Shown: positions 44,461-55,800 of the stretch, one piece after another
Layout: every line of letters starts with the position of its first letter
How positions within the stretch are numbered: the first letter of the stretch is position 1
Source: Hemerocallis citrina
Taxonomy: Eukaryota; Streptophyta; Magnoliopsida; Asparagales; Asphodelaceae
Length of the DNA stretch: 64,000 nucleotides
Assembly (NCBI GenBank): GCA_017893485.1
Contig: JACEHZ010000592.1
Span: forward strand, 558,001 to 622,000
Direction of reading: 5' to 3'
Notes under the pieces: model-generated
What the model saw: the letters and a program-made list of their open reading frames with translations, nothing else
Told to the model about the DNA's origin: nothing
Database searches by the model: none
Translations under genes and position numbers: made by a program

Positions 44461-45843
44461 AACATACTAGGGTCGGCCGGGCTCAGTCCGGCCCGGGCAA
44501 GGTGTAGCTCGATCACTCGAGGCCACGCAATACTGTGCCCCCTACTATCTTCTCCACTCTCTTCCACTCCTTTGCTGTCAAGTCGCTTTGCTTCGGAGGT
44601 TTTTGGTTCGGCTTGAAGAAACTCCACTGGGTCGGTATTCCCCAAGCCTTCTCACTCCGCACCACGAAATACTTCTCTTTCCACCCTTTGATGGAATCCG
44701 GATGGCCGTGCATGATCTTCTTGTGCGGCCTCGCTGAGAAGTAGAAAATTCCTTCCTGATCTCCGAGCGAACTGATCCCTAGGATGGCTCGGAAGTACGT
44801 CAGCCTTGGCTTCACCCCCTTCTCTTGGCACCTCAGAATGAAACAGATCAAGTGCTTCCAAGAGTTCGGGCCGTACTGCATAGGGCATAGCTTCGCCCAA
44901 TTCAAGACCCTCTTAACAAAGGGATGCAGTGGCAGCCTCAGGCCCGAGGCGAAGGCGTTCTCAGGGAACATACAATAGCCCGGCACCAGGACCGTGGTGG
45001 GCCGAATGCCGTGGCTCAGGATGAAGACTTCGAACTCCCGCAAGATGAAATAAGAGGCCCTCAGAATGTGGAGATAGTCCGCCCTCAAGATGCACGGGAT
45101 GCTGTCCATCCGAATCTTCACCTGGCATGGGAGGGATGGGGTCGATGTCCTTGATATTATCAGGATACGTCTGGATCGACCCCGGATTTTTTAAAGAGAC
45201 TCGGGGGAACTCGAGCCCCGGTCTGGGTGCATATTCATCCTGCGGAGGAGGACTGTCTGGGATAGTTAGCTTCCTCTTCTTCCGGTGAGGACGAGCCTTC
45301 CTCTCGGGAGACGGCGTCGACAAGAGTGGGAGAGGTGGAAGGTCATCCCCGACCAACCTTCCTGCTGTGCCTTCGCCAGCACCTTCTTGAGCGCCCTCAT
45401 CCTCATCATCAACAACGCCCTCATCCTCCTCATCCTCATCGTCGGTATCCAGATCCTCCTGATCCTCATCCTCCTCCTCTTCGCCTTCGGTGCCCTGGTC
45501 CTCCTGACCCCCCTCGTCCTCTCCCTCCTCCTCTTCGCCTTCGGCGCCCTGATCCTCCTGATCCCCCTCATCCTCTCCCTCCTCCTCTTCGCCTTCGGCA
45601 CCCTGATCCCCCTCATTCTCTTCCTCCTCCTCTTCGCCCTCGCCTACAGGCCCCTTCCCCGGCCTTCGGGATCACAGTGGCGACACTATGAAGACTACGT
45701 CGTCACTACTAGCCGACCCAGGGTCTGTCAGGACCTCCTGCTTCACCTTATATTTGCTAAAAAAACGAGGACGTCTCGGACTCGGACTCCTTCGCGGAGT
45801 GGCCCGACGAGCTGGCCTCGGATCCGGACTGAACGCGCGACAT
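44461..45843 (-). pseudogene. Antisense ORF of element 3 (PF04195-like), first exon
   Basis: The start is MSRVQSGSEASSSGHS at 45843. A frameshift or stop lies at about 45770, in a run of seven A. Then come a very acidic Glu/Asp repeat region (45660-45390, triplicated GEEEEGEDEG-like), a basic KARPHRKKRKL stretch and the PF04195-type domain (GLRLPLHPFVKRVL, GPNSWKHLICFILRCQEKGVKP, HPDSIKGWKEKYFVV). The exon end LARAGLSPADPS followed by GTATGT matches the exon 1 end of element 2 (GLSPIELS, GTACGC). Several frames are needed, so it is a pseudogene. Confidence 0.82.
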
Positions 45844-45982
45844 TACAAAATAGAGAATACTAACCTGAAGAGTTTACCAAACTATCATCGGAAAAAGTCG
45901 CTGACGGCAGGTAAAACCCTATTCTTGAAATAGTGGAGAGTGAGAGTAAAGAAATGAAGAAGAAAAAGTAAAGAGGGGGGAG

Positions 45983-45991
45983 GGGATTTAT
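45983..45991 (-). promoter_or_regulatory. TATA box of the element 3 antisense ORF
   Basis: Minus reads CCTTATAAATCCCC, about 140 bp upstream of the ATG at 45843 and followed by a CT-rich leader, the same arrangement as in element 2. The upstream flank is cut by the solo LTR at 46190. Confidence 0.6.
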
Positions 45992-46837
45992 AAGGAGAAA
46001 GTGACTCCTCGATTTTTGCAATTAAGATCTGGCCGTTGGATCTTAACCGTCAAGATCTAACGGCCGCTAAGATCTGGAGACGCTTCGATCCTTGCGCTCC
46101 TGACGTCAGCAGTGGACGTGGAATTGCCCAAACTACCCCCCAGGCCTTTCTTCCCCACACAGCGGACTTTCTCGACAAGTCAATGAAGTTGTAACCCCCA
46201 TTTCCGATAATTAGTATTTTCTGCGTAATTTCTATAATTTGAATTTTTGTAAATTTATTTTGTGTTAAATTCGTTTTGGATCTTTATTAAAGTATTTTCT
46301 AAACAAAAATTTTATTTATTTCGACTGATGTTGTATTTTGATCTTATCTTCTACATCTTATTGATCGGCTATTTATATTTGAGCTTAAAACAAATATATT
46401 ATTATTATTGGATTATTTTAATAAAATTGCTAAACCCGAATACTATGTTATTGTATAATTATTTACTATTATGATTATAAATTGTTATTTCATGATTTTC
46501 AATTTAAAATTCATATATTGGATTATTTTATTATTATATCGGATCTGATTTTGTTTGCGAATTTTCAAATTATTTTCAAGCCAAGTTTATATTCTATCGA
46601 TTTGTGTTGTTTATTTATTTATTGGGATTCAAATTTTTGTTCGTGGAATTCTTTGTTTTCGTGATTGGACTATTTTGTTAATTCTATTTTCTTCTATCTA
46701 ATTGTGGGGATTTTTATTTGAACCCTATTGATTTTGATCTATCTCATATTGAACCCTAAACCCAATTTGATGTGTTCTTGACCCAAATCCGCTATTATTG
46801 GACTCTAATTCATCAACCCAGTACCCAAATTGTATCC

Positions 46838-46845
46838 TATAAATA
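46838..46845 (+). promoter_or_regulatory. TATA box of the solo LTR
   Basis: TATAAATA in TCCTATAAATACAACCC is followed about 50-100 bases later by a CTCTC leader, as in a U3/R border. Confidence 0.7.
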
Positions 46846-48838
46846 CAACCCTACTGTAAACCCTAATTTCTGCACACAAATCGAAACCTGCCGTATAATC
46901 TCTCTCCTCTCTCATCTTTCTCTCTCCTCCCAATTTCTCTCTCCCCGTTTGTTTGAACCCATCTTCTGCAACTTCCCGATCACCTTCCCCGGCCGTTCTC
47001 CGGCAACCCCTCAACTCTCCGGCCACCTCCCATCACCCCCCATCGCCGCCCTGGCACCTCAGCCCGATCGAAACCCCTTCTCCTTCATCGACATTAGCAC
47101 AAAACCCATCCCCTTCTCCGGCGACCTCCCCTTCGTCCACCCTCCTCCAGTCGACACCCCCCGTCGACTCCTTAGCACCGCCCTCCTCTTCCGCCGCCAC
47201 CCAGACACCCAAAACCCCCGCTCTATCTTCGACGACAACCGAGAACCCAAACCCCAACTCCTGTCCTCCCAGTTTCAATCGGCGACCTCCAGCGCCGTTC
47301 GCCGGCGTCGACGCCCTCGCCGTAAACGTCGCTCGCCATCGCCCCCTTGGTCGGCCTTGCCTGCAGTGGTTGTTGTTGTTCTCTCTTGCTTTGTTGTTGC
47401 TTGTCTCCTTGTGTGGCGTGTGTTGTTGCTTTGGGATCTTATTGCACGAAAATTGTACGTCTTATTGGTGGGTTGAACTAGTTCGTGAGTTCGTTGCTTC
47501 GGGCTTCTTATTCCGTTATTCTTGGTATTCGTTTTCACCGAATAACAGGAAAGTCACCGTCCTCTTGAATTGCTAATTGTATCAAATTCAAGTTTCATTG
47601 AAATTCTTACAAGTAGATCTCTTTGTTATCGTATTATCCTTTGTTATCTCTCTCGTTGGGTTTATTGTGGGTTTACACGAGCTAACCCCAATATTCTTGA
47701 CATCGTGCCAATTTGACTTTAAAGTTTGGATCTTTAATGAATGCATATAGAATTGTTAATATGGTTATTCATACAAGTCACAACACAAATAAATTATTGT
47801 GGGGACAATTGTTAGGTTGTATGTCGTGTGATGGTTTGATGATTGATTGATGAAAGACTTGTATATGTGTGTGTTATAAATTTTATTTATCATGTTTGGA
47901 CACCTACCATGCTAGTTACACCATTTATTGACTATAGAATCGATACCCGACATGTTCAATAAATTTTTATTTTCAAGTAAAATACCCTATGAACTGTACA
48001 TGCATGCTGACCTGAACTTGATTGCTGTTTTCGAACTAGTAAATGACCTTAAAATAAAATATTTTCTGAACATGAAATGTATCCCCGAGTGTCTAGTTGT
48101 CGATAACATCTTGAATTTTCGAATTCCGAGTTTTGTAGCAAAAGTTATGCCCGTTTTACTACAGCTGTGTTTTTACATTTCAGATTTTCAGATTTTCGTA
48201 CCTTTCATGTTTAAACCCTAAAAAGGTTGATCAAATGATAGAATTTTGCTATAAAAATTTCCAGATTGACGTTTGACATGTTTAGGAGTCTATATTATAT
48301 TTTTACTGATTTTAATGTTGAGTTTTTACTGATTCAAAAATTAAAACAACAAGATGTCGAATTTCTGCCTGAACATAAAACCTGAAAAGAAACATGTGTT
48401 TGACTTAGCTACTGTTGTCGGAATGTGAACTTTAAGTATGCGTTGGAACCGTATGGAAGTCTAGTTTCCAGATTTTCTGACGGATTCAACTTTTGACTTT
48501 TGAGTCAGCAGGAAACTGTATTTTTGTACAGGCTGCGCATGCTGTCCAGAATTTTAGATTCCACTTTTTAGTAGATTAATTATTCCTATGTTGTATTATT
48601 ATATGATTTAATGAATGTATGTTGCATTGCATGTTCCCAATGAGTTATTGTCACTATTAGAACTGTCCTATCCATGTTATCAATCTATTGTTTCCTTATT
48701 GATACTATTGTTCACCTCTTGTCCCTTAATTGCATATTGTGTTGTTGCATTGATAAATAATTAACAAGCCGGGGTTTAAGGGATTAACTAGAGTAGTTGA
48801 TGATATGGGAACTGTACTCGGATGATGTCCCATGTTTA

Positions 48839-48978
48839 TACCGTTATCGGCATCGTGTAAGAAATTACACATGTACAGTATTTTTACCGTTATCGGCATC
48901 GTGTAAGAAATTACACATGTCCCGTGTTATTACCGTTATCGGCATCATACCCAGTACATGAACTATAAAATCTACCAC
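48839..48978 (+). repeat. 46-bp tandem repeat with perfect hairpins in the solo LTR
   Basis: ACCGTTATCGGCATC begins at 48840, 48886 and 48932 (46-bp steps). The first two units contain GTGTAAGAAATTACAC, a 6-bp stem closed by GAAA. Confidence 0.9.
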
Positions 48979-49762
48979 TATAGTCTAAACGAAATTGATT
49001 GTATGCATCGAACCTGTGGTACGACACACATGGGACACAGTAGTACGTGCATTAGTTATGCATTAAAATGAATAATATACATAAGGATTGACACATCACC
49101 GACATTGCATATTGTTCACTATTGTTCCTATTTGTATCCAATATTGTTTAAGTGATAATGATATTAACCGTTGATTACCGTTGCCGAATATTAGTTCACC
49201 GTTACCCCGTTGCATTAATTATCATGTTATTGATTATTATTATCGTGCCATGTTATTGATTCCTATTGATCCATTGTTTCATTGTTATACCGTTATTCCA
49301 TTGTTCACTGCTTTCTCTACTTACTGTCCATGACTTGCTCTAAGGACAATTATTTTTCTCTTTTTAGATGAAATATTTACAGGTAATGAAAGAGAATTGC
49401 CTGCTGATATTGGAGAACAAACCTTTCGAAGATTTCTGCTTTTATTTTGCTTATCGCTATAAATGACTTAATGTATTGAGACTTGTATTTGTTTTTGGAC
49501 TGGATTATTATTGTTTTGGGCTTATGTCCCGAATTCTTATTATTGTTTCCAGACGTTGGATTATTATTATTGTATTTGGATATTATATTGTTTCATTCCA
49601 AGTATTATTTGTTCATGAGATTATTATTATTGCCTGCGCATTTGTTCTGTATTGATTATATTGTTGAGTTGATCGATTAAACAGCTTATGGGTGGCGTTA
49701 GTCATTCGCTGGGCTTTTGTCATGAACTCGTATTCCGTATTTTTGGGAAGCGGGGCGTGACA

Positions 49763-50512
49763 GAAGCTCGGGGCTCGGATGGCACCGTGAGCCACAACTC
49801 CTCTCCTATTTTACAGAAGGGTCGACGCTCGGATGGCACCGCGAGCCACAATTTCTCTTCTATTCCACAGAAGGGTCGACGCTCGGATGGCACCGTGAGC
49901 CACAATTCCTCTTCTATTCCACAGAAGGGTCAACGCTCGGATGGCACCGCGAGCCACAATTCCTCTCCTATTTTACAGAAGGGTCGACGCTCGAATGGCG
50001 CCGCGAGCCACAATTCCTCTTCTATTTTTACAGAAGGGTCGACGCTCGGAAGGCACCGCGAGCCACAATTCCTCTTCTATTTTTACAGAAGGGTCGACCC
50101 TCGGATGGCATCGCGAGCCATAATTCCTCTTCTATTTTTACAGAAGGGTCGACGCTCGGATGGCATCGCGAGCCACAATTCCTCTTCTATTTCTACAGAA
50201 GGGTCGACGCTCGGATAGCATCGCGAGCCACAATTCCTCTCCTATTTTACAGAAGGGTCGACGCTCAGATGGCACCGCGAGCCACAATTCCTCTTCTATT
50301 TTACAGAAGGGTCGACGCTCGGATGGCATCGCGGGCCACAATTCCTCTTCTATTTCTACAGAAGGGTCGACGCTCGGATGGCATCGCGAGCCACAATTCC
50401 TCTTCTATTCCACAGAAGGGTCGACGCTCGGATGGCACCGCGAGCCACAACTCCTCTTCTATTCTTACAGAAGGGTCGACGCTCGGATGGCACCGCGTGC
50501 CCCACCTCTATT
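49763..50512 (+). repeat. 54-bp tandem array of element 3
   Basis: About 13-14 units begin GAAGGGTCGACGCTCGGATG (starts at 49816, 49870, 49924, 49978, 50033, 50088 and so on, steps of 54-55). The one-base length difference comes from a TTTTTACA versus TTCCACA variant. Open frames across it are products of the repeat and not genes. The region just after (50513-50960) holds decayed versions of the same unit. Confidence 0.95.
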
Positions 50513-51585
50513 TTTTATCATAAAGCTCGGAGCTCGAATGACACAGCGGGCCCCAGAGTCCTTCCCTATTTACAGGGGGCTCGGAGCTCGGATGACACCG
50601 CGAGCCCCAGAGTCACCCTCTATCCCATAGGCAGAGGGCTCAACTGCCGACCCCCAGAGCTCGACAAACCGAGCCCCATCTCACCTAACCTCGACGTCAT
50701 CTCGCTCTTCCAACTAGCGAGAGGACCGTCTGCCGACCCTCTGAGCTCCTCTGCCAACCCCAAGCGCTCGACAATGCCGACCAACGCCAGCCGTCAAGAC
50801 TCCTAAAGCATTAAATACAATGAAATCAACCAGTCGCTACTACCAAGTATAGGGGCTCTGGCCTCGGATGTCACCGCGAGCCCCAGAAGCACTCCCCTAT
50901 TCACAAGGGGCTCGAAGCTCGGATGACGCCGCGAGCCCCTACAACCCTCCTCTATTCCCAGGAGGCTCGGAGCTCGGATGAAATCGCGAGCCCCAAAAAT
51001 TCTCCTCAAGCGAGGGGCTCGCCGACCGACCCTCTATGCTCGGCGAGCCGATCTCCAACCCAACAGGCGTTGGCATCCCCTTGCTCTTCCAACTAGCGAG
51101 AGGGTCGTCTGTCGACCCTCGAAGCTCGTCCACCGACCCTCAACGCTCGCCTACCGACCCTCTATGCTCGGCGAGCCGATCTCCAACCCAACTGGCGTTG
51201 GCGTCCCCTTGCTCTTCCAACTAGCGATGGGGTCGTCTGCCGACCCTCGAAGCTCGTCCGCCAACCCTAAACGCTCGGCAAACCGAGCCTCAATCGAACA
51301 GACCTCGACGCCCCCTCGCTCTTCCAACTAGCGAGAGGATCGTCCGCCGACCCCCGAGGCTCGTCTGCCGACCAAGGGCTCGTCTGCCGACCCTAAGGCT
51401 CGGCAAGCGTCACTCCGACCCCTCTACACAGCATCCTGCGCAAACTCCGTTGAGGGATCCCTTCCTCCTAACCCCTGGCCTCTTCTGGAAGTAGCAGATC
51501 CTACTTTTTCACCGCACCCTCCACCATGCTCTTCCTACAGAGGCAAAGAACCACTTCTACACGGCTGATTCACCCAACCCTCCAG
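50513..51585 (+). repeat. Degenerate repeats of element 3 up to the polypurine tract
   Basis: Units with GCTCGGAGCTCGGATGACACC at 50515-50990 are followed by two and a half 128-bp units (TCTATGCTCGGCGAGCC at 51033 and 51161, with CTTGCTCTTCCAACTAGCGA). No gene is seen. The last 200 bp, before the LTR, are unique. Confidence 0.8.
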
Positions 51586-51599
51586 GAGTGTGGGGCTTG

Positions 51600-52183
51600 T
51601 GATATAGGTTGGATGACGTGGCCCCTCCTGGACCACAGGATCCCCTCAAAATGCGCGCACCTCCAAATCATCCAGATCCACCACGTCAGCACCGGAAAAC
51701 TGCCCGGACCTCTGCTACGTCAGTCCGGAAACCGTCCGGGCCCTTGCCACGTCAGCCCTATACCGCCCGGGTTTTCATCGCTTCAACCCCACGGGCAACC
51801 GGGTCCAGACCCGGCGCCAAACGGGTCCAGACCCGGTTGGCTTCTACTATAAATACCAGACCCTCTCCCACCTTCAGAGGTAATGAATCTTTTCCCACTC
51901 AAACCCTAGTTATTGTTACTCTCTCTCAGTAGCTGACTAGATCGTCGGAGGGTCTGCCACCGGGACCAACCCCGATGTTCCTAGACCGTCTGCAGGTACA
52001 CGAGACCTCGGATCCGAGCCTCCCGATCCGAACCGAGCATCCAGCCTCCACCTTACTACCACCTACCTCCACACCGTTCGTCCGGTCGAGAATCGTCTGC
52101 ATAGGAGCTTCCTCTATCAATACAAATCGAGTAAGAACTCACACCTGGTGCATCCACACGCCTCCCAAAAACAAACCGCATCA
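51600..52183 (+). repeat. 3' LTR of element 3
   Basis: It begins TGATATAGGTTGG after the polypurine tract GAGTGTGGGGCTTG (51586-51599). It has a TATA box in CTATAAATACC (51847) and the Tat-type R/U5 stretch CTGACTAGATCGTCGGAGGGT (around 51930) with ACCAACCCCGATG and CTGCAGGTACACGAG after it, paralleling the LTRs of element 2. The 3' border is uncertain. Confidence 0.75.
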
Positions 52184-52852
52184 AAGGGCCAAGTTCCAGG
52201 GCCTTCCAGAAAACAAGTGATCCTAACTAGTTATACTTTTATTTTTTTCCTGCACAATTGCATAAACCAATCATTTACGAGTTGCAAAGGAATTGCAATT
52301 GGAGTTACATACCATGCCATCACTTCTCTAGAAACACATAATAAGCACACACATGACCTGCATCATGTATCCATGTAAAACACATAACAAGTACACAATA
52401 AACAGATACAAAATATATTGAATTTGGATTGTTCATCTCATTACACCCAAGAAAATACTTTTGGAAGTCCATGCATTTCAATCTTTTGATAATCTCACTT
52501 TTATCAATGCTATGAAATTGGAATCACTGGGCTTCATTAACAGTTAATGACAACGAGAATATAAGAGGAAGCCTTCAAAAAATTATGCACTACGGCACTG
52601 ATATATATGACATGACTCTGTCTTCATCCCAAATCTTTAGGGCTGATTACATTAGTTTTCTTTTCAACATTCAGCTGCATCATGAGCTATCTCTTCATAC
52701 CTTTTCAGAACATAAATTTACAAAAGCAATCTACTGTTGATATGATATGGTCCGAAGGATCCAAAGTTTCAACAAGCACCTACACTAATCCTCGTCCAGC
52801 AAAGATTGCATCTTTAAGCAGTAGGTTGAATTTGTAAACCGTATCTGTCATC
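52184..52852 (-). other. 3' flank of the primase gene
   Basis: This is AT-rich, non-coding sequence between element 3 and the primase stop codon. The proximal part is presumably 3' UTR. I see no further gene. Confidence 0.5.
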
Positions 52853-55800
52853 CTACCAGCTCAAAGAATTCTTAGACTGCTGAATTTTCATATTATATGA
52901 GCTTTCCAACTCTTCCTGTAGCAAATCCATTGGCAGCAGAAGGATTACACACTGAAACAGAGTTTTCAAACTACAAGTGTATGAACAAATTAAAACAGAG
53001 TACTTAAAACAGCTGTCACGTTTATCTGAAGTTGAGGGGGAATGGTGTGCATGACCTGGTCGTTCAACTAAAGATCTAGCCAACTTGCATAAGGCCCTTA
53101 AATATTGATATGGTAGTCAAAAGATATTAAAACTTGGAAAGTTCCAAGTAATGCCGATAGTAGATGTCTACTATATTTTATGGGCAACCTATCTCTCTCT
53201 CTATGGTGGTGTGAGCCGCATCATCCACTAGAATGTGGTATTATATTTAATATGTGACTTGATTTTTGGACAACGCATCTACACCTCGCTCCTATAAATA
53301 TTGGCTCATCCTTATATCTCAGGTATGTGAGAACTCATTAATAGACTCTCAATTATCTCTCTTATCTTTAGCACCAGAGGAGGCCCTTGGTCTACCTCTA
53401 ACCAGACTTTGCTGTGTACCTATCTTCTATTACAATAAATCCTAGCCTTTAGCAAGTTCTCTAATGGCTATATCAAAAGAGGATTCTTGCATTAATAATT
53501 ACGAATGAAAAATAGACATTAATTGATGCATACATATACTAGTACATTCATGGACACGAATTTGTGCAATAACTACTAGTAGTAATAATGAGATCTGTTG
53601 TCAGTGTGGTTGGCATCTTCTTTCTTTAGATCGCTCTTATATCTCTCCTCATACTTAAATATTGTGTGGGTCCTAACTATTTTCAACATTTAACTGTGTC
53701 CATATTTTGATTCTATATGTAAAAAGAGGAGAGAGCAGACAAAGCAATGATCTGAGCTTCCAACCCAATCACTATTAATTGATGTAAGATTTAAGATTAT
53801 ATATTCAAGTGTCTTGAAAAGCCTAGCCTTTCTAATCTTCCACTTTGTTGTGTTTGCTAAATTATCGGCCTATTGTGACTCTTGAGCTGGTGTGTTTTGT
53901 TTCGATGTTGAGTCAGAAGCCTTGTATTAAGATTGTTCTTCAATCATGTTGTTTTGCTTCTAATTTTCCTTTTTTATCCCATGTTTAGTTTCTTTCCCTC
54001 TTTTGCTGTTGCCCTCTATTATTTTTTAGTTGCCACTTCTTAGGGCACCTATGATTTATATTGGATGTTGCTTGCTTCTTTTCATCTCTTTACTGTCTAT
54101 TTATAAATTGCTGACTTCACCATGTTTTCTTCCTCAAGCCGTGTTTTATCTTGGCACTTGCGGGAGTTACCCATGGCGACTGTTTGTGCCTTGTTGTCTG
54201 ATGATGTTTTTGAATGACCCCATCGCTTTTCTTCTACTAAGGATCATGCTGATTTGCTACTCCGTTTCGTCTGTCCTATTTTTGTGGTGGCACTATGCTC
54301 ATCTGCTGTGTTATCCTTCTTTTTTAGAGGGTCTGATTGCTTATCAGCCACGATTACGGTGATCTTCTGCTGTTGTCTTAGCTGCTTTCAAGCATCTCGA
54401 TCTCTTTCTTGTTTTGTTTTGTTTCCGTCTTACATATTGTAAACTGATCTGTGTATATTGTATATTGTACTTTTTTTGATTATATATAATATGTTTTGCG
54501 GCTGGGGTCATTGGGCCCTATCCGTTTATCCCCCCCCCCCCAAAAAAACTAGCCTTTTGACGACACATGCATTGTATAGTATTTCTGGTAATAACAACAG
54601 CAACGAAGACAATAGCTCAACTTTGGCAGAACACCATCAGAAACTAAATAGAAAGCATACCTTACAAGATTTCAGCAGTGGCTGCAAGAAGGCAGATCTG
54701 AAAAACTGGATGGATTCACCAAGTGAAGTTCTTTCCCACTCTGATAAAAAAAATGAAGATGACTATCATACTAGCCAGGGGCATAGCTACCTGGTCCCAA
54801 GGGGTGCGGCTGCGCCCCTCGGATTTCAATTGCACCCCTTGGATTTAAATGAACAGTATATAAATAGGGTAATCTAACACTTCAATTTCACCAATCTGTT
54901 GTAGTCTAGTTGTTTAGGGTAATTGCCTATCACCCTAAGAAAACCTGGGTTTAAGTCCAGGGAACAGATTTCTTTTACCTTTTTTGAAATTTTAATTTCT
55001 TTTTGTTCAATTTCCGGCAACAAAATTGGATTTAATTTTTACTTTTATTTGAAATTTTAATTTCTTTTCTTAAATGACCAAAATAAAAATTTATTTGACG
55101 ACAGTGGGAGTTGAAGCCAATGACCTTCTAAAAATTGAAGTCAAACACACTAATCCACTGCACACAATGTGAATTTGCATTCCATTTACATTGGATGAAT
55201 AATCACTGCTCTGATGGCTAATTTTCTGACATTTAATGAAGTGTCCAAGGGTATTGATGAATAATCATTGCTCTCATGCACACAATATGAAGTATCCAAG
55301 GATTTTATTGTCAAAGAAAATGGCTATTTAGTTATTATAATAGTTTATGACATTTGGTATTAGTATATGATGTTTTGAGGAATAAAAATATATTTGTTAT
55401 AATTTATTATTTTTTAATAGTAAGTGTTGCACCCCCCTGAATGAAAATCCTGGTTACGCCACTAATACTAGCCATCAATATTTTTTACAACATTCTCCAT
55501 AAATTATTTCCAATATATACAGATCAGCTATCTGCATAATAGACAGAATCCTCAAAAGTAATCTAAAAACTTAGCAGCTATAAAATATTAAGCAGGCATT
55601 GAAGATTAAGAATATCTTTCAATAAAATATAGAATTATTAATAAGATAATTGCATACCGTTTTCAGAATTTTTTCTCATGCCACCCATGTTCAGCTCTTC
55701 TAAAAGCTGAAAGTGCAAAAAAAAACATCAGATCAAGAGTATTCCTTAGGAAGATAGTAAATTATTACAATAAAAACTCTGTTTTTTTTATCAAACAATT

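Larger units (their letters stand above)
46190..49762 (+). mobile_element. Solo LTR (3.57 kb) of an element-1-like Ty3/gypsy family
   Basis: It starts TGTAACCCCCATTTCCG and ends GGGAAGCGGGGCGTGACA, the same termini as the LTRs of element 1. The flanks are GAAGT (46185-46189) and GAAGC (49763-49767), a 5-bp target duplication with one mismatch. No internal sequence follows, so it is the product of recombination between two LTRs. Inside are a TATA box at 46838, a CT-rich leader (46880-46950), a CCG-rich block (46970-47350) and three 46-bp repeats (48841-48978). Confidence 0.9.
44457..52183 (+). mobile_element. Element 3: 3' fragment of a Tat/Retand-type retrotransposon, interrupted by a solo LTR
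   Basis: In plus orientation it has the antisense ORF (44461-45843, coding on minus), its promoter, a solo LTR insertion (46190-49762), a 54-bp tandem array (49763 to about 50512), further degenerate repeats, a polypurine tract (51586-51599) and a 3' LTR from 51600. The whole gag-pol half is absent. Order and homology match element 2 mirrored. The left border is a break inside the first intron of the antisense ORF; the right LTR end is not certain (52183 is a guess from a terminal CA). Confidence 0.8.

Noticed and set aside
46772..47576. 234- and 207-residue frames in the solo LTR
   Set aside because: The first begins upstream of the TATA box and both run through the CCG/CT-rich leader without any domain.
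49688..50806. Long repetitive frames (up to 176 residues)
   Set aside because: Products of the 54-bp array, broken by 55-bp units.
53110..53470. Possible copia-type solo LTR (TATA-like box and AATAAAT)
   Set aside because: No convincing TG..CA limits and no target duplication; left as intron sequence.
54030..54362. Hydrophobic 110-residue plus-strand frame
   Set aside because: T-rich intron sequence in the primase gene; hydrophobicity follows base composition.
54458..54877. 139-residue plus-strand frame with an acidic middle
   Set aside because: It is the opposite strand of primase exon 14 plus a MITE; the minus strand gives the conserved [26 protein letters not shown].
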